Counted from the stretch's first letter, positions 1 to 5,986 are shown. The stretch is 6,489 bases of DNA from Alphaproteobacteria bacterium MarineAlpha10_Bin3 (GCA_002937525.1 PTKA01000085.1:1-6489), one strand, 5' to 3'. The notes: a model not told the origin generated them from the sequence alone. A program made the numbers and translations.

Positions 1-1246
1 GCCATTTCTTGACGATCTTTTCTTCCGGCACCGGCAGGACGCCCATTTCCGACGCCATCAGAAGCATGCCATCGTCGGTCACCAGATAGCGCGCCGGGCG
101 CAGCCCGTTGCGGTCCAAAGTCGCGCCGATCTGGCGGCCATCGGTAAAGGCGACCGCGGCCGGGCCGTCCCAGGGTTCCATCAAGGCGGCGTGGTATTCG
201 TAGAAGGCGCGCCGTTTGGGGTCCATCAGCGGATTGTTGTCCCAGGCTTCGGGGATCAGCATCATCATGGCATGGGCCAGCGAATAGCCGCCGCGCACCA
301 GCAGTTCCAAAGCATTGTCGAAACTGGCGGAATCCGACTGGCCTTCGGGGATCAGGGGCCAGACCTTGTCGAGGTCTTCGCCGAACAGCTTCGATTTCAT
401 CGAAAAACGCCGCGCGTTCATCCAGTTAAGATTGCCGCGCAGGGTGTTGATTTCGCCGTTATGGCAGATCATCCGGAACGGATGGGTCAGCCGCCATGCC
501 GGAAATGTGTTGGTGGAGAAACGCTGATGCACCAGGGCCAGCGCCGATTCCAGCCGCGCGTCGCCAAGATCGAGAAAATACGGCGCGACCTGCTTGGCCA
601 GCACCATGCCCTTGTACACCACGGTCCGCGCCGACATCGACGCGATGTAGAATTCACTCAGGCTGTCGCCAAGACTGTCGCTGGCCCGCGCGGCCTGTTT
701 GCGGATGACCATGAGCTTGCGCTCGAAGGCGTCGGTGTCGGCGCAGTTGTCGCCGCGGCCGATGAAGATTTGCCGGATACAGGGTTCGGTTTCCAGGACC
801 GATTCGCCAAGGTCGCTATTGTCGACCGGAACGTCGCGCCAACCCAGCACGCGCTGTCCCTCATCGGCAATGATCCGGGTCAGTTCGTCTTCGCATTTGC
901 CGCGCGGCGCCGCCGTTTGCGGCAAAAACAGCATGCCGACGCCATAGTCGCCAGGAGCCGGCAACTCAAAGCCCGCCGCCGAACATTCGGCGCGGTACAG
1001 CGTGTCGGGAATTTGAATCAGGATGCCGGCGCCGTCGCCCGCCTTGGGATCGGCGCCGACCGCGCCGCGATGGGTGAGGTTGACCAGAACCTCAAGCCCC
1101 TGCTGGACGATGGCATGGCTTTTGACGCCCTTGATGTTGGCGACGAATCCGATGCCGCAGCCATCATGTTCGTGGCCGCCGTCATAGAGCCCCTGGGGCT
1201 TGGGCAAACCCGGCGCCAGCGGGGCCCGGTATTTGTCTTCGTGCAT
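1..1246 (-). CDS. gltB: Glutamate synthase large subunit, N-terminal glutaminase part (partial, runs off left edge)
   Basis: The visible 415 codons encode the N-terminal class II glutamine amidotransferase domain of the glutamate synthase alpha subunit. This domain hydrolyses glutamine and passes ammonia to the synthase centre, which makes glutamate from 2-oxoglutarate in the cytoplasm. The start at 1244-1246 is preceded by a GGGAAGGGA ribosome site. Residues 1-29 form a short propeptide ending HEHDG. Cys30 in DGCGIGF is the expected nucleophile, exposed by cleavage in this family. Arg60 in THRGAV corresponds to Arg31 of the mature Azospirillum enzyme, and Asn263-Gly264 in CHNGEINT form the oxyanion hole. 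PEAWDNNP and the later MEPWDGPAA are further typical blocks. The central, FMN/Fe-S synthase and beta-helix domains lie outside the window, as would gltD if linked. No frameshift is seen. It is transcribed divergently from the MFS gene. Identification is very secure. Confidence 0.97.
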   Translation of the reverse strand, partial: MHEDKYRAPLAPGLPKPQGLYDGGHEHDGCGIGFVANIKGVKSHAIVQQGLEVLVNLTHRGAVGADPKAGDGAGILIQIPDTLYRAECSAAGFELPAPGDYGVGMLFLPQTAAPRGKCEDELTRIIADEGQRVLGWRDVPVDNSDLGESVLETEPCIRQIFIGRGDNCADTDAFERKLMVIRKQAARASDSLGDSLSEFYIASMSARTVVYKGMVLAKQVAPYFLDLGDARLESALALVHQRFSTNTFPAWRLTHPFRMICHNGEINTLRGNLNWMNARRFSMKSKLFGEDLDKVWPLIPEGQSDSASFDNALELLVRGGYSLAHAMMMLIPEAWDNNPLMDPKRRAFYEYHAALMEPWDGPAAVAFTDGRQIGATLDRNGLRPARYLVTDDGMLLMASEMGVLPVPEEKIVKKW

Positions 1247-1249
1247 ATT

Positions 1250-1258
1250 ATTCCCTTC
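1250..1258 (-). promoter_or_regulatory. Ribosome binding site of gltB
   Basis: Read on the minus strand this is GGGAAGGGA, 3 to 8 bases before the ATG at 1246 depending on which purine core pairs. It supports the chosen start, which also gives a short propeptide of the expected kind before the catalytic cysteine. Confidence 0.7.
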
Positions 1259-1390
1259 CCATCCGGACGCCGAAAAATGTTCGGCACCATGACGATCCGG
1301 CCCCGGACCAGCGTCACGAAATTTATCGGGTTTTTCGCCTGCCGGAGTTTGGCCGTATGGGCCCAACTATTCGGTGCAAACAACGCGCTT

Positions 1391-1438
1391 TTTATCAAGC
1401 GTGGTCTTTGCGGCCTAACATTGAAAAGACCTGATAAA
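1391..1438. repeat. Bulged inverted repeat upstream of gltB
   Basis: TTTATCA (1391-1397) pairs with TGATAAA (1432-1438), and GGTCTTT (1403-1409) pairs with AAAGACC (1425-1431). This gives 14 perfect base pairs interrupted only by a 5-base bulge on one side, around a 15-base loop. It starts about 145 bases upstream of the gltB start. An alternative small hairpin, CGCTT (1386-1390) with AAGCG (1397-1401), overlaps its left arm, so the two folds may compete. It could be a leader RNA structure, a regulator site or a terminator-like element; no T tract follows it directly on the plus strand. The structure is read directly and the role is unknown. Confidence 0.55.
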
Positions 1439-1544
1439 CTTCATTGGGCGCTGGTAAAAGCCGAATTTACAAAGCCGCAGTTTTAGCCGCCCACGAAACT
1501 AACCTATCCAATACCACATTCGATGCCAGGGAGTCGATGCCGAG

Positions 1545-1883
1545 ATGGATTTGCGCCTTGATTGGCTATGGTTCGATGCGCTCTTTTGCCCTCTCAACCG
1601 GATCGGCCAACCTGTCGCGGCGCGGCACAACCGCAACGTCCAGCACCTTCAGGCTTTATTGGCGTCTGGAACCAGCGTACCGATCAATGCAAGCAGCTTT
1701 GAGGCGGAAAGGCTGGCTTTTTTGCGCGATGAAAAATCCGCTAGCAAGGCGCTCGCGATGCACGCAAATGTCGAAAATCCGGTCATTTTCATTGTCGGCT
1801 CCCCACTGATTAGCGGACGGCCCAAGCGACAAGACGCCCTTCAATCGCGGTCGCTCTTGTTCGATGGGCTCTTGTCCAGATAA
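1545..1883 (+). CDS. Doubtful small ORF, hypothetical or gene remnant
   Basis: An ATG-initiated frame of 112 codons with a purine-rich GGGAG at 1529-1533, 11 bases upstream, which is longer than ideal spacing. Third-position GC is around 60-65%, lower than in the neighbouring genes. I do not recognise the product. Residues 78-87 read NPVIFIVGSP, which resembles the nucleotide-binding start of sulfotransferases (PIFIVGxPRSGT), but the diagnostic RSGT is absent and PLISGR follows instead, so this may be chance or a decayed fragment. There is no signal peptide or clear membrane helix. It ends 65 bases before the MFS start codon. Overlapping frames on both strands of this stretch are equally long, which weakens the case. 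Confidence 0.22.
   Translation: MDLRLDWLWFDALFCPLNRIGQPVAARHNRNVQHLQALLASGTSVPINASSFEAERLAFLRDEKSASKALAMHANVENPVIFIVGSPLISGRPKRQDALQSRSLLFDGLLSR
1853..1875 (+). repeat. Short direct repeat GCTCTTGT
   Basis: GCTCTTGT occurs at 1853-1860 and again at 1868-1875, a period of 15 bases, about 75-95 bases before the MFS start codon. It could be paired half-sites for a regulator or chance. A similar pair, TCGATGCC at 1520-1527 and 1534-1541, lies further upstream. Confidence 0.25.
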
Positions 1884-1907
1884 AGTCGGGTTTTGCTCTA
1901 TTTCGGC

Positions 1908-1921
1908 AGGGTCCTTCCATC
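1908..1921 (+). promoter_or_regulatory. Possible ribosome site and non-standard start for the MFS gene
   Basis: AGGG at 1908-1911 lies 7 bases before an in-frame ATC codon at 1919-1921. Translation from there would add ten residues, IAAKTESIDD, before the ATG at 1949. No ATG, GTG or TTG exists in this frame between the stop at 1811-1813 and 1949. The ATG itself has no Shine-Dalgarno match, so either initiation is unusual or a former start has mutated. Confidence 0.3.
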
Positions 1922-1948
1922 GCTGCGAAAACTGAATCAATCGACGAT

Positions 1949-3469
1949 ATGTTCGCGCGTTACGGCGAATCCTACCGGATTTTCGTGATGGTCGCGGGCA
2001 TGGCGGCGTCGTTCACGATGGTTGTCTCGGGCACCATCGTCAACGTCGCCGTGCCCGATGTCATGGGGACGTTCGGGGTTGGCCTTGACCGGGCGCAATT
2101 GATGACTTCGGCGTTCAATATAGCGATGGTGACCAGTCAGCTTCTGAGCGCCTGGCTGGTCGCCGCGTTCGGGCAACGGGGCGGGTTCTTGCTGATGTCG
2201 CTGGTGTTCGTCATCGGCAGCGTGATCGGCGGGCTCAGTCAGGATTTCAACATGATCGTCGTCGGCCGCATCCTGCAGGGCGTGGCGGCGGGCGTCATTC
2301 AGCCGCTGGTGATGGTGGTCGCGTTCCAGGTTTTCCCGGCCGAGCGGCGCGGTTATGCGATGGCGATCTATTCCATGGGTGTTTTCATGGCGGTCGCGAT
2401 CGGCCCCATCGTCGGCGGGATCGCCATCGAACTGTTCCATTGGCGGTATATTTTCTGGGCGCCCTTGCCGGTTATCGGGGCCGCGGCGCTGATGGGGATG
2501 GTGTTCATGCCGTCGGTTCGAAGCAAGGACCGGGGCGCGTTCGACTGGACCGGCTATCTTCTGTTGCTGGTCTGCGTCTACTGCCTGATCACCGGATTGA
2601 CCGAAGGCAATCGCGAAGGCTGGACGTCGGGCTATATTCTGGTACTTTTCGGTGCCGGGATCGGGTCGGGAATTGTCCTGATCCTGACGCAATTGCGCGA
2701 CCGCCCGACGCTCATCGACCTTTCTTTGTTCGAGCATAAACAATTCGCCATGACGGCGCTGATCGCGTTCGTCTTCGGGGTCGGCAATTTCGGCACCGGA
2801 TACGGCGTGCCGGTGTTCGGGCAACTGGTCCAGGGCATGACGCCGCTTGACGCGGCGCTGGTCATGCTGCCGTCGGCCTTGCTGGTCGTGATAGCCTTGC
2901 CATTGACCGGCCGGCTCGCGGATACCATTCCGCCGCATATCGGCATCATGATCGGCCTGATGCTGTTCGCCGTCGGGACCGCCCCGATGAGCGGCGCGGA
3001 CGTCAATACGCCCTTCGTGCTGATCATGGCCTATTTCATCGTCAGCCGGCTTGGCATGAGCTTTACCAACCCGTTCATCATGAACACAGCACTTCAGACC
3101 TTGCCGCTGGACAAGCTGAGTGCCGGTGGCGGCACGATCAATTTTTGCCGCCAGTTCGGCGGGTCGCTGGGTCTGACGGCCTGGGTGGCGTTCGTGCAGA
3201 ACAGGACGCAGATGCACAGCGAAGCATTGACCGCGACCCAAAGCTCGGCGAATTCGACGACCCAGGAATTGCTGAAGGGGATCGGGCGGATATTTAGCCA
3301 AGCCGGCCTGCCCAAGGATTTACATACGCCCAGCGCGTTGCATTATCTGGGCGAGGTAATCCAGGCCCAGGCCAGTACGCGCGGATTTCAGGACGGTTTC
3401 CTGTTTTTGGTGTTTTTCTTCCTGTGCGCCATGATCCCGGCCTATCTGCTGGGCCGGCTCCGCAAGTAG
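1949..3469 (+). CDS. MFS transporter, DHA2 family (14 TM drug/proton antiporter type)
   Basis: A 506-residue inner-membrane protein with about 14 hydrophobic helices (first at roughly residues 11-35, last at roughly 484-503), the length and topology of EmrB/QacA-like DHA2 proton-coupled exporters. SGTIVNVAVP (27-36) is the TM1 signature, RILQGVAAG (107-115) is motif B, GPIVGG (152-157) is the antiporter motif C, and HWRYIF follows it. The Asp usual in TM1 (LDxTIVNVA) and the Asp of motif A (GRLADRFGRR, here SAWLVAAFGQRGG, 67-79) are absent; as I recall, a recognised DHA2 subgroup shares this. The substrate cannot be told, and no EmrA-type adaptor gene is adjacent. ATG 1949 is the first standard start after an in-frame stop at 1811-1813, but it lacks a ribosome site and coding-like sequence continues upstream of it. 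The fold is secure and the start is uncertain. Confidence 0.93.
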   Translation: MFARYGESYRIFVMVAGMAASFTMVVSGTIVNVAVPDVMGTFGVGLDRAQLMTSAFNIAMVTSQLLSAWLVAAFGQRGGFLLMSLVFVIGSVIGGLSQDFNMIVVGRILQGVAAGVIQPLVMVVAFQVFPAERRGYAMAIYSMGVFMAVAIGPIVGGIAIELFHWRYIFWAPLPVIGAAALMGMVFMPSVRSKDRGAFDWTGYLLLLVCVYCLITGLTEGNREGWTSGYILVLFGAGIGSGIVLILTQLRDRPTLIDLSLFEHKQFAMTALIAFVFGVGNFGTGYGVPVFGQLVQGMTPLDAALVMLPSALLVVIALPLTGRLADTIPPHIGIMIGLMLFAVGTAPMSGADVNTPFVLIMAYFIVSRLGMSFTNPFIMNTALQTLPLDKLSAGGGTINFCRQFGGSLGLTAWVAFVQNRTQMHSEALTATQSSANSTTQELLKGIGRIFSQAGLPKDLHTPSALHYLGEVIQAQASTRGFQDGFLFLVFFFLCAMIPAYLLGRLRK

Positions 3470-3486
3470 CGCCAGCCGGCGGCGCT
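3468..3486 (+). terminator. Hairpin at the end of the MFS gene, weak terminator candidate
   Basis: AGCGCC (3468-3473) and GGCGCT (3481-3486) form a perfect 6-bp stem around a 7-base loop and overlap the MFS stop codon. No T run follows, so intrinsic termination would be weak; it may instead act as a 3' stabilising structure. Confidence 0.35.
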
Positions 3487-3529
3487 GCGATTTATACAGT
3501 TTCGTAAGCAGGGCGCGGAACGTCGGGTA

Positions 3530-3535
3530 TAAATT
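3530..3535 (+). promoter_or_regulatory. Possible -10 element for the small exported protein gene
   Basis: TATAAA lies in the 138-base spacer after the MFS gene, about 70 bases before the next start codon. No convincing -35 hexamer sits 16-18 bases upstream. A compact GC hairpin (CCGCC 3574-3578, GGCGG 3582-3586) follows in the presumed leader. This is suggestive only. Confidence 0.25.
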
Positions 3536-3607
3536 AGGTCCCTTGCGTATTGTCAGCGTAATCGCTGCAACGCCCGCCTCCGGCGGTCCATTAACAGGGA
3601 AAAATCC

Positions 3608-3820
3608 ATGAAAATCGTTCTTATATCGGCCGCATTGGTCGTGGCCATGACGACGCCGGCTTTTGCCAAACACTGTCCCAAGGATGTCGCGATCAAAACC
3701 TTGCACGAGGCGAAAAACATACTCGGCCTTAAGCCATTCAAGGCCATGTCTTTTGCCGGTTGCCCACCGATAGAGTTTCAATCCATCCCGGGAGTTGCAT
3801 CGCCGCCGGCCGCCGCGTAA
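3608..3820 (+). CDS. Small exported (periplasmic) protein, possibly shortened family member
   Basis: A 70-residue product with a clear Sec signal peptide: a lysine at position 2, a hydrophobic core to about residue 15, then TPAFA and probable cleavage after Ala20. The mature part starts KHCPKD and would be about 50 residues with two cysteines (CPKD and GCPP). AGGGA at 3596-3600, 7 bases before the ATG, supports the start. From memory, small alphaproteobacterial periplasmic proteins start their mature part with HCPKD and end with a helix like LHEAMKILGL. Here LHEAKNILGL follows almost directly on HCPKDVAIK, which suggests that the usual middle helices are missing, and the Pro/Ala-rich tail after it looks unrelated. 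The function of that family is unknown to me. The ORF ends 46 bases before the aldolase start and could be cotranscribed with it. It could be a real small protein or a decayed copy. Confidence 0.6.
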   Translation: MKIVLISAALVVAMTTPAFAKHCPKDVAIKTLHEAKNILGLKPFKAMSFAGCPPIEFQSIPGVASPPAAA

Positions 3821-3855
3821 CGTCGCGCAGGCGCAGCTTCCATCAATGGCGAAAA

Positions 3856-3859
3856 GGGG
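3856..3859 (+). promoter_or_regulatory. Ribosome binding site that fixes the aldolase start
   Basis: GGGG, preceded by a run of A, lies 7 bases before the ATG at 3867. The in-frame ATGs at 3795 and 3846 lack such a site, and 3795 would overlap the preceding gene and add a basic, family-atypical leader. Confidence 0.6.
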
Positions 3860-3866
3860 TGGCGAA

Positions 3867-4652
3867 ATGGCGATTGTCGAAAATGCAGTGAAAAAGCGGC
3901 TCCAGCAGGGAAAAATCGCCGCCAGCTTCAATGTCAGTCGGCTGCGCACGGTGGAAATTCCCCAGATCGCCAAGGCGACCGGGTTTCACTGGATCTTCAT
4001 CGATCTGGAACATTCGACGATGGACGTGGATATGGCCGGGCAGGTCTCGGCGGCGGCGCTGCCGACCGGGGTGACACCCATCGTGCGGGTGCCCGAAGGC
4101 GATGTGAACCGGGCGACCCGCGTACTCGACGCCGGGGCGCAGGGCATCGTCTTTCCCCATGTCGATACGGTCGAAGAGGCCGAAACCTTCGTCCATGCCT
4201 GCCGCTATCCGCCGGTCGGCCACCGTTCGCTGGCCTATGGCGGGCCGCAATTCGAATATGCCACATTGCCGCCAGACGAAGCGATGGCCGGCATCAACGA
4301 TCAGACCTTGCTTGTCATGATGATCGAAACCCCGCGCGCGGTCGAAAACGCCGCCGCCATCGCCGCCGTGGACGGCGTCGACATCCTGCTGGTCGGCGGG
4401 TCGGATCTGTCGGCGACGATGGGTATTCCAGGCCAGATGACCCATCCGGACTTCGTCGACGCCATCGGCAAGGTCGTCGACGGCGCCACTGCGGCCGGCA
4501 AATGGGCCGGGCTTGGCGGCGTCTATGACGAAGCGATTTTGCCGGGCTTCATCGAAAGGGGTATGCGCTTTATCCTGGGCGGGTCGGACCTTTCGTTCAT
4601 TCTGGCCGGGGCCAAGGCGCGCGGCGACTTCTTCGCCAAGCTGCAACCTTAG
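3867..4652 (+). CDS. HpcH/HpaI-type class II aldolase / citrate lyase family protein
   Basis: A 261-residue cytoplasmic TIM-barrel protein of the HpcH/HpaI family. These are metal-dependent enzymes that cleave or form 2-oxo-4-hydroxy acids, giving pyruvate and an aldehyde, as in 4-hydroxy-2-oxoheptanedioate or 2-dehydro-3-deoxyglucarate aldolase. The catalytic set is intact and nearly in register with E. coli HpcH: His49 in IDLEHS (His45), Arg74 in IVRVP (Arg70), Glu154 in MIETP (Glu149) and Asp180 in GGSDLSATMG (Asp175). GAQGIVFPHV (90-99) and RYPPVGHRS (113-121) are also typical. The metal-site loop reads GGSDLS rather than the more common GPADLS, and GGSDLS recurs near the C terminus (LGGSDLSFILAG). 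The precise substrate cannot be assigned. It heads a probable operon with the isomerase-like and Nudix genes, 72 bases before the former. The family call is secure and the reaction is not. Confidence 0.93.
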   Translation: MAIVENAVKKRLQQGKIAASFNVSRLRTVEIPQIAKATGFHWIFIDLEHSTMDVDMAGQVSAAALPTGVTPIVRVPEGDVNRATRVLDAGAQGIVFPHVDTVEEAETFVHACRYPPVGHRSLAYGGPQFEYATLPPDEAMAGINDQTLLVMMIETPRAVENAAAIAAVDGVDILLVGGSDLSATMGIPGQMTHPDFVDAIGKVVDGATAAGKWAGLGGVYDEAILPGFIERGMRFILGGSDLSFILAGAKARGDFFAKLQP

Positions 4653-4673
4653 ATAAAAATCAGCAAATCCCGA

Positions 4674-4692
4674 GCGAACCGGTTTGGTTCGC
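4674..4692 (+). terminator. Intercistronic hairpin between aldolase and isomerase genes
   Basis: GCGAACC (4674-4680) and GGTTCGC (4686-4692) form a perfect 7-bp stem with a 5-base loop, 21 bases after the aldolase stop. The only T-rich stretch, TATTTT, begins about 8 bases past the stem, so it is not a textbook terminator. It may cause partial termination, protect the upstream mRNA, or be an operator for a regulator binding an inverted repeat. Confidence 0.45.
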
Positions 4693-4713
4693 GACGACGT
4701 ATTTTGCGCAATC

Positions 4714-4717
4714 GAGG
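4714..4717 (+). promoter_or_regulatory. Ribosome binding site that fixes the isomerase start
   Basis: GAGG lies 7 bases before the ATG at 4725. A TTG at 4704 in the same frame would place this site inside the gene and add seven residues of no conserved character, so ATG 4725 is preferred. Confidence 0.6.
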
Positions 4718-4724
4718 ACTCACC

Positions 4725-5333
4725 ATGACGACCATCGAATTTTTCTACGACGTGTCCAGCCCCTGGACCTATTACGCCTATGCGCGGATCGAGGATTTTT
4801 GCGCCAAGAACAAGGCGGAACTGATCTGGAAACCGTTTCTGGTCGGCGCCGTCTTCAACAAGGTCAATCCCAGCGTCTATCAGCGCCGCGAATCGCCGAT
4901 CGAAGCCAAGGACGCCTATTACCGCAAGGATATGGCCGACTGGGCGCGCTATCAGGGATTGGCGATGGTCCGCCCCAGCGTGTTTCCAGTCAACAGCGTC
5001 AAGGCGCTGCGCGGCGCCTTCCTGGCCATCGACAAGGGCGTGGTGTCGCCCTATTCGCGGGCCTGTTTCGAAGCCTATTGGCGCGACGACCGGGATATCT
5101 CGCAAGAAGACGTGTTGCGCGAAATCGCCGGTTCGGCCGGCATGGACCCGGACTGGTTTTTCGAGCAGATTGCCACCGACCCGGTCAAGCGGCGGCTGTT
5201 TGAGACCACCGACGACCTGATCGGGCGCGGCGGGTTCGGTTCGCCGACTTTCTTCCTTAACGGCGGCGATATGTATTTCGGCAATGACCGGCTCGAACTC
5301 ATGCAGGCGGCAATCGACCGCGCGGACGGCTGA
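4725..5333 (+). CDS. 2-hydroxychromene-2-carboxylate isomerase-like (kappa-GST / DsbA-fold) protein
   Basis: A 202-residue cytoplasmic protein with the thioredoxin fold plus helical insert of HCCA isomerases and kappa-class glutathione transferases. The known family reaction is glutathione-dependent isomerisation of 2-hydroxychromene-2-carboxylate to trans-o-hydroxybenzylidenepyruvate in naphthalene-type degradation. FYDVSSPWTYYAY (7-19) matches the N-terminal active-site block, with Ser12 before Pro13 corresponding to catalytic Ser11 of the Pseudomonas enzyme. There is no CxxC, so it is not a disulfide oxidoreductase. KPFLVGAVF (36-44), FPVNSVKALRGA and the cis-proline segment GFGSPTFF (170-177) ending in YFGNDRLEL are all typical. 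Many homologues sit outside naphthalene pathways, so the true substrate may be another ring-derived or glutathione-linked compound. Its stop is 6 bases from the Nudix start, which implies translational coupling. Confidence 0.9.
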   Translation: MTTIEFFYDVSSPWTYYAYARIEDFCAKNKAELIWKPFLVGAVFNKVNPSVYQRRESPIEAKDAYYRKDMADWARYQGLAMVRPSVFPVNSVKALRGAFLAIDKGVVSPYSRACFEAYWRDDRDISQEDVLREIAGSAGMDPDWFFEQIATDPVKRRLFETTDDLIGRGGFGSPTFFLNGGDMYFGNDRLELMQAAIDRADG

Positions 5334-5339
5334 TCGCGG

Positions 5340-5960
5340 GTGAATTTCACGTTCGATGAGGCGCTGCGGGCGAAAATTCATGCCCGCCTCAGCGCATTCG
5401 ACGACCGCCGGGTAGCACCCGGCAGCCTGACCCATGCCGCCGTGGCGCTGACTTTGATCGGTACCCGCAAGGGGGCCTGTTTTTTGCTGACCCGGCGGAC
5501 GCCCAGCTTGCGCGCCCATGCGGGTCAATTCGCGTTGCCCGGTGGCCGGGTCGATCTGGGCGAGAGCGCCATCGAGGCGGCGTTGCGTGAACTGGACGAG
5601 GAAATGGGCGTGACATTGGGGCCGGCAAACGTGCTCGGTCTGCTCGACGATTATCCGACCCGTTCGGGATACCGCATCACCCCGGTCGTGCTGTGGGCCG
5701 GCGGTCAGGTCGCGGTCAGGGCCGAACCGGGCGAAGTCGCAAAGGTGCATTACGTCACGCTGGAACGGCTGGCGCGCGACGATACGCCGGAATTTTCCTC
5801 GATCCCGCAAAGCGACCGGCCGCTGATCCGGCTGAAAATCGCCGGCGCCAAGGTGCATGCCCCGACCGCCGCGATGATCTATCAGTTCCGCGAGGTCGCC
5901 ATTTTCGGCCGCGATACGCGGGTCGATCACCTGGAACAGCCGGTATTCGCCTGGAAATGA
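5340..5960 (+). CDS. Nudix hydrolase, CoA pyrophosphatase (NudL-like) type
   Basis: A 206-residue protein with a perfect Nudix box at residues 69-91: G, five residues, E75, seven residues, RELDEEMGV. The glutamates of REXXEE bind the catalytic magnesium. Just before it, LLTRRTPSLRAHAGQFALPGG (49-69) fits the NuCoA motif (LLTxR, Rx3G, then FPGG, with Leu instead of Phe) that marks enzymes cleaving CoA or acyl-CoA to 3',5'-ADP and phosphopantetheine. Length fits the family (about 190-210). The start is a GTG at 5340, only 6 bases after the isomerase stop, without a strong ribosome site of its own, so translation probably depends on coupling. The role would be CoA turnover or clean-up of damaged or dead-end CoA thioesters. 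Other dinucleotide substrates remain possible. It meets the convergent oxidoreductase gene with an 11-base gap. Confidence 0.92.
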   Translation: MNFTFDEALRAKIHARLSAFDDRRVAPGSLTHAAVALTLIGTRKGACFLLTRRTPSLRAHAGQFALPGGRVDLGESAIEAALRELDEEMGVTLGPANVLGLLDDYPTRSGYRITPVVLWAGGQVAVRAEPGEVAKVHYVTLERLARDDTPEFSSIPQSDRPLIRLKIAGAKVHAPTAAMIYQFREVAIFGRDTRVDHLEQPVFAWK

Positions 5961-5966
5961 TCTGAA

Positions 5967-5986
5967 CCGGCCTATTTGAAGGCCGG
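5967..5986. terminator. Shared hairpin between convergent genes
   Basis: CCGGCC (5967-5972) and GGCCGG (5981-5986) form a perfect 6-bp GC stem with an 8-base loop, 6 bases after the Nudix stop codon. It overlaps the last codons and the stop (5972-5974) of the minus-strand gene. Being symmetric, it could act on both transcripts, but neither side has a clear T tract. Confidence 0.45.

Larger units (their letters stand above)
1247..1948. other. Long divergent spacer between gltB and the MFS gene
   Basis: These 702 bases separate two divergent genes. GC content by hand count is about 59% near gltB, about 49% around 1381-1500 and about 55% in 1501-1740, lower than the flanking genes. The spacer must carry both promoters, but I see no strong -35/-10 pair on either strand. 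It holds a bulged inverted repeat (1391-1438), a small hairpin in the gltB leader (GCCGAA at 1269-1274 with TTCGGC at 1280-1285), short direct repeats, and one weak ORF (1545-1883). Its size and composition could also reflect a decayed gene, but no clear homology is recognised. Confidence 0.6.

Noticed and set aside
1365..1380. NtrC-like half-site TGCACC on the minus strand upstream of gltB
   Set aside because: The matching half GGTGCA is absent at the right spacing, and no sigma-54 GG/GC promoter pair is found nearby.
191..1486. 431-codon plus-strand open frame over the gltB region
   Set aside because: It is antisense to gltB, whose minus-strand frame has intact catalytic motifs. The product is rich in His, Arg and Gln with no family features and arises from the GC-rich codon pattern.
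1656..1940. 94-codon minus-strand frame in the divergent spacer
   Set aside because: No recognised motif or convincing ribosome site, and it overlaps another weak frame.
1937..3301. 454-codon minus-strand open frame opposite the MFS gene
   Set aside because: The translation is extremely rich in His, Asp, Arg and Gln, a typical antisense shadow of a hydrophobic membrane protein in GC-rich DNA. The plus strand encodes a clear 14-helix transporter.
3515..3540. GGAAC resembling the -35 of a stress sigma factor (EcfG) promoter
   Set aside because: The required CGTT-like -10 does not occur 16-17 bases downstream.
3843..5930. 695-codon minus-strand open frame spanning three genes
   Set aside because: Striking in length, but it is antisense to three genes with complete catalytic motifs and crosses their boundaries. 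It shows no recognisable domain and its composition is that of a shadow frame.
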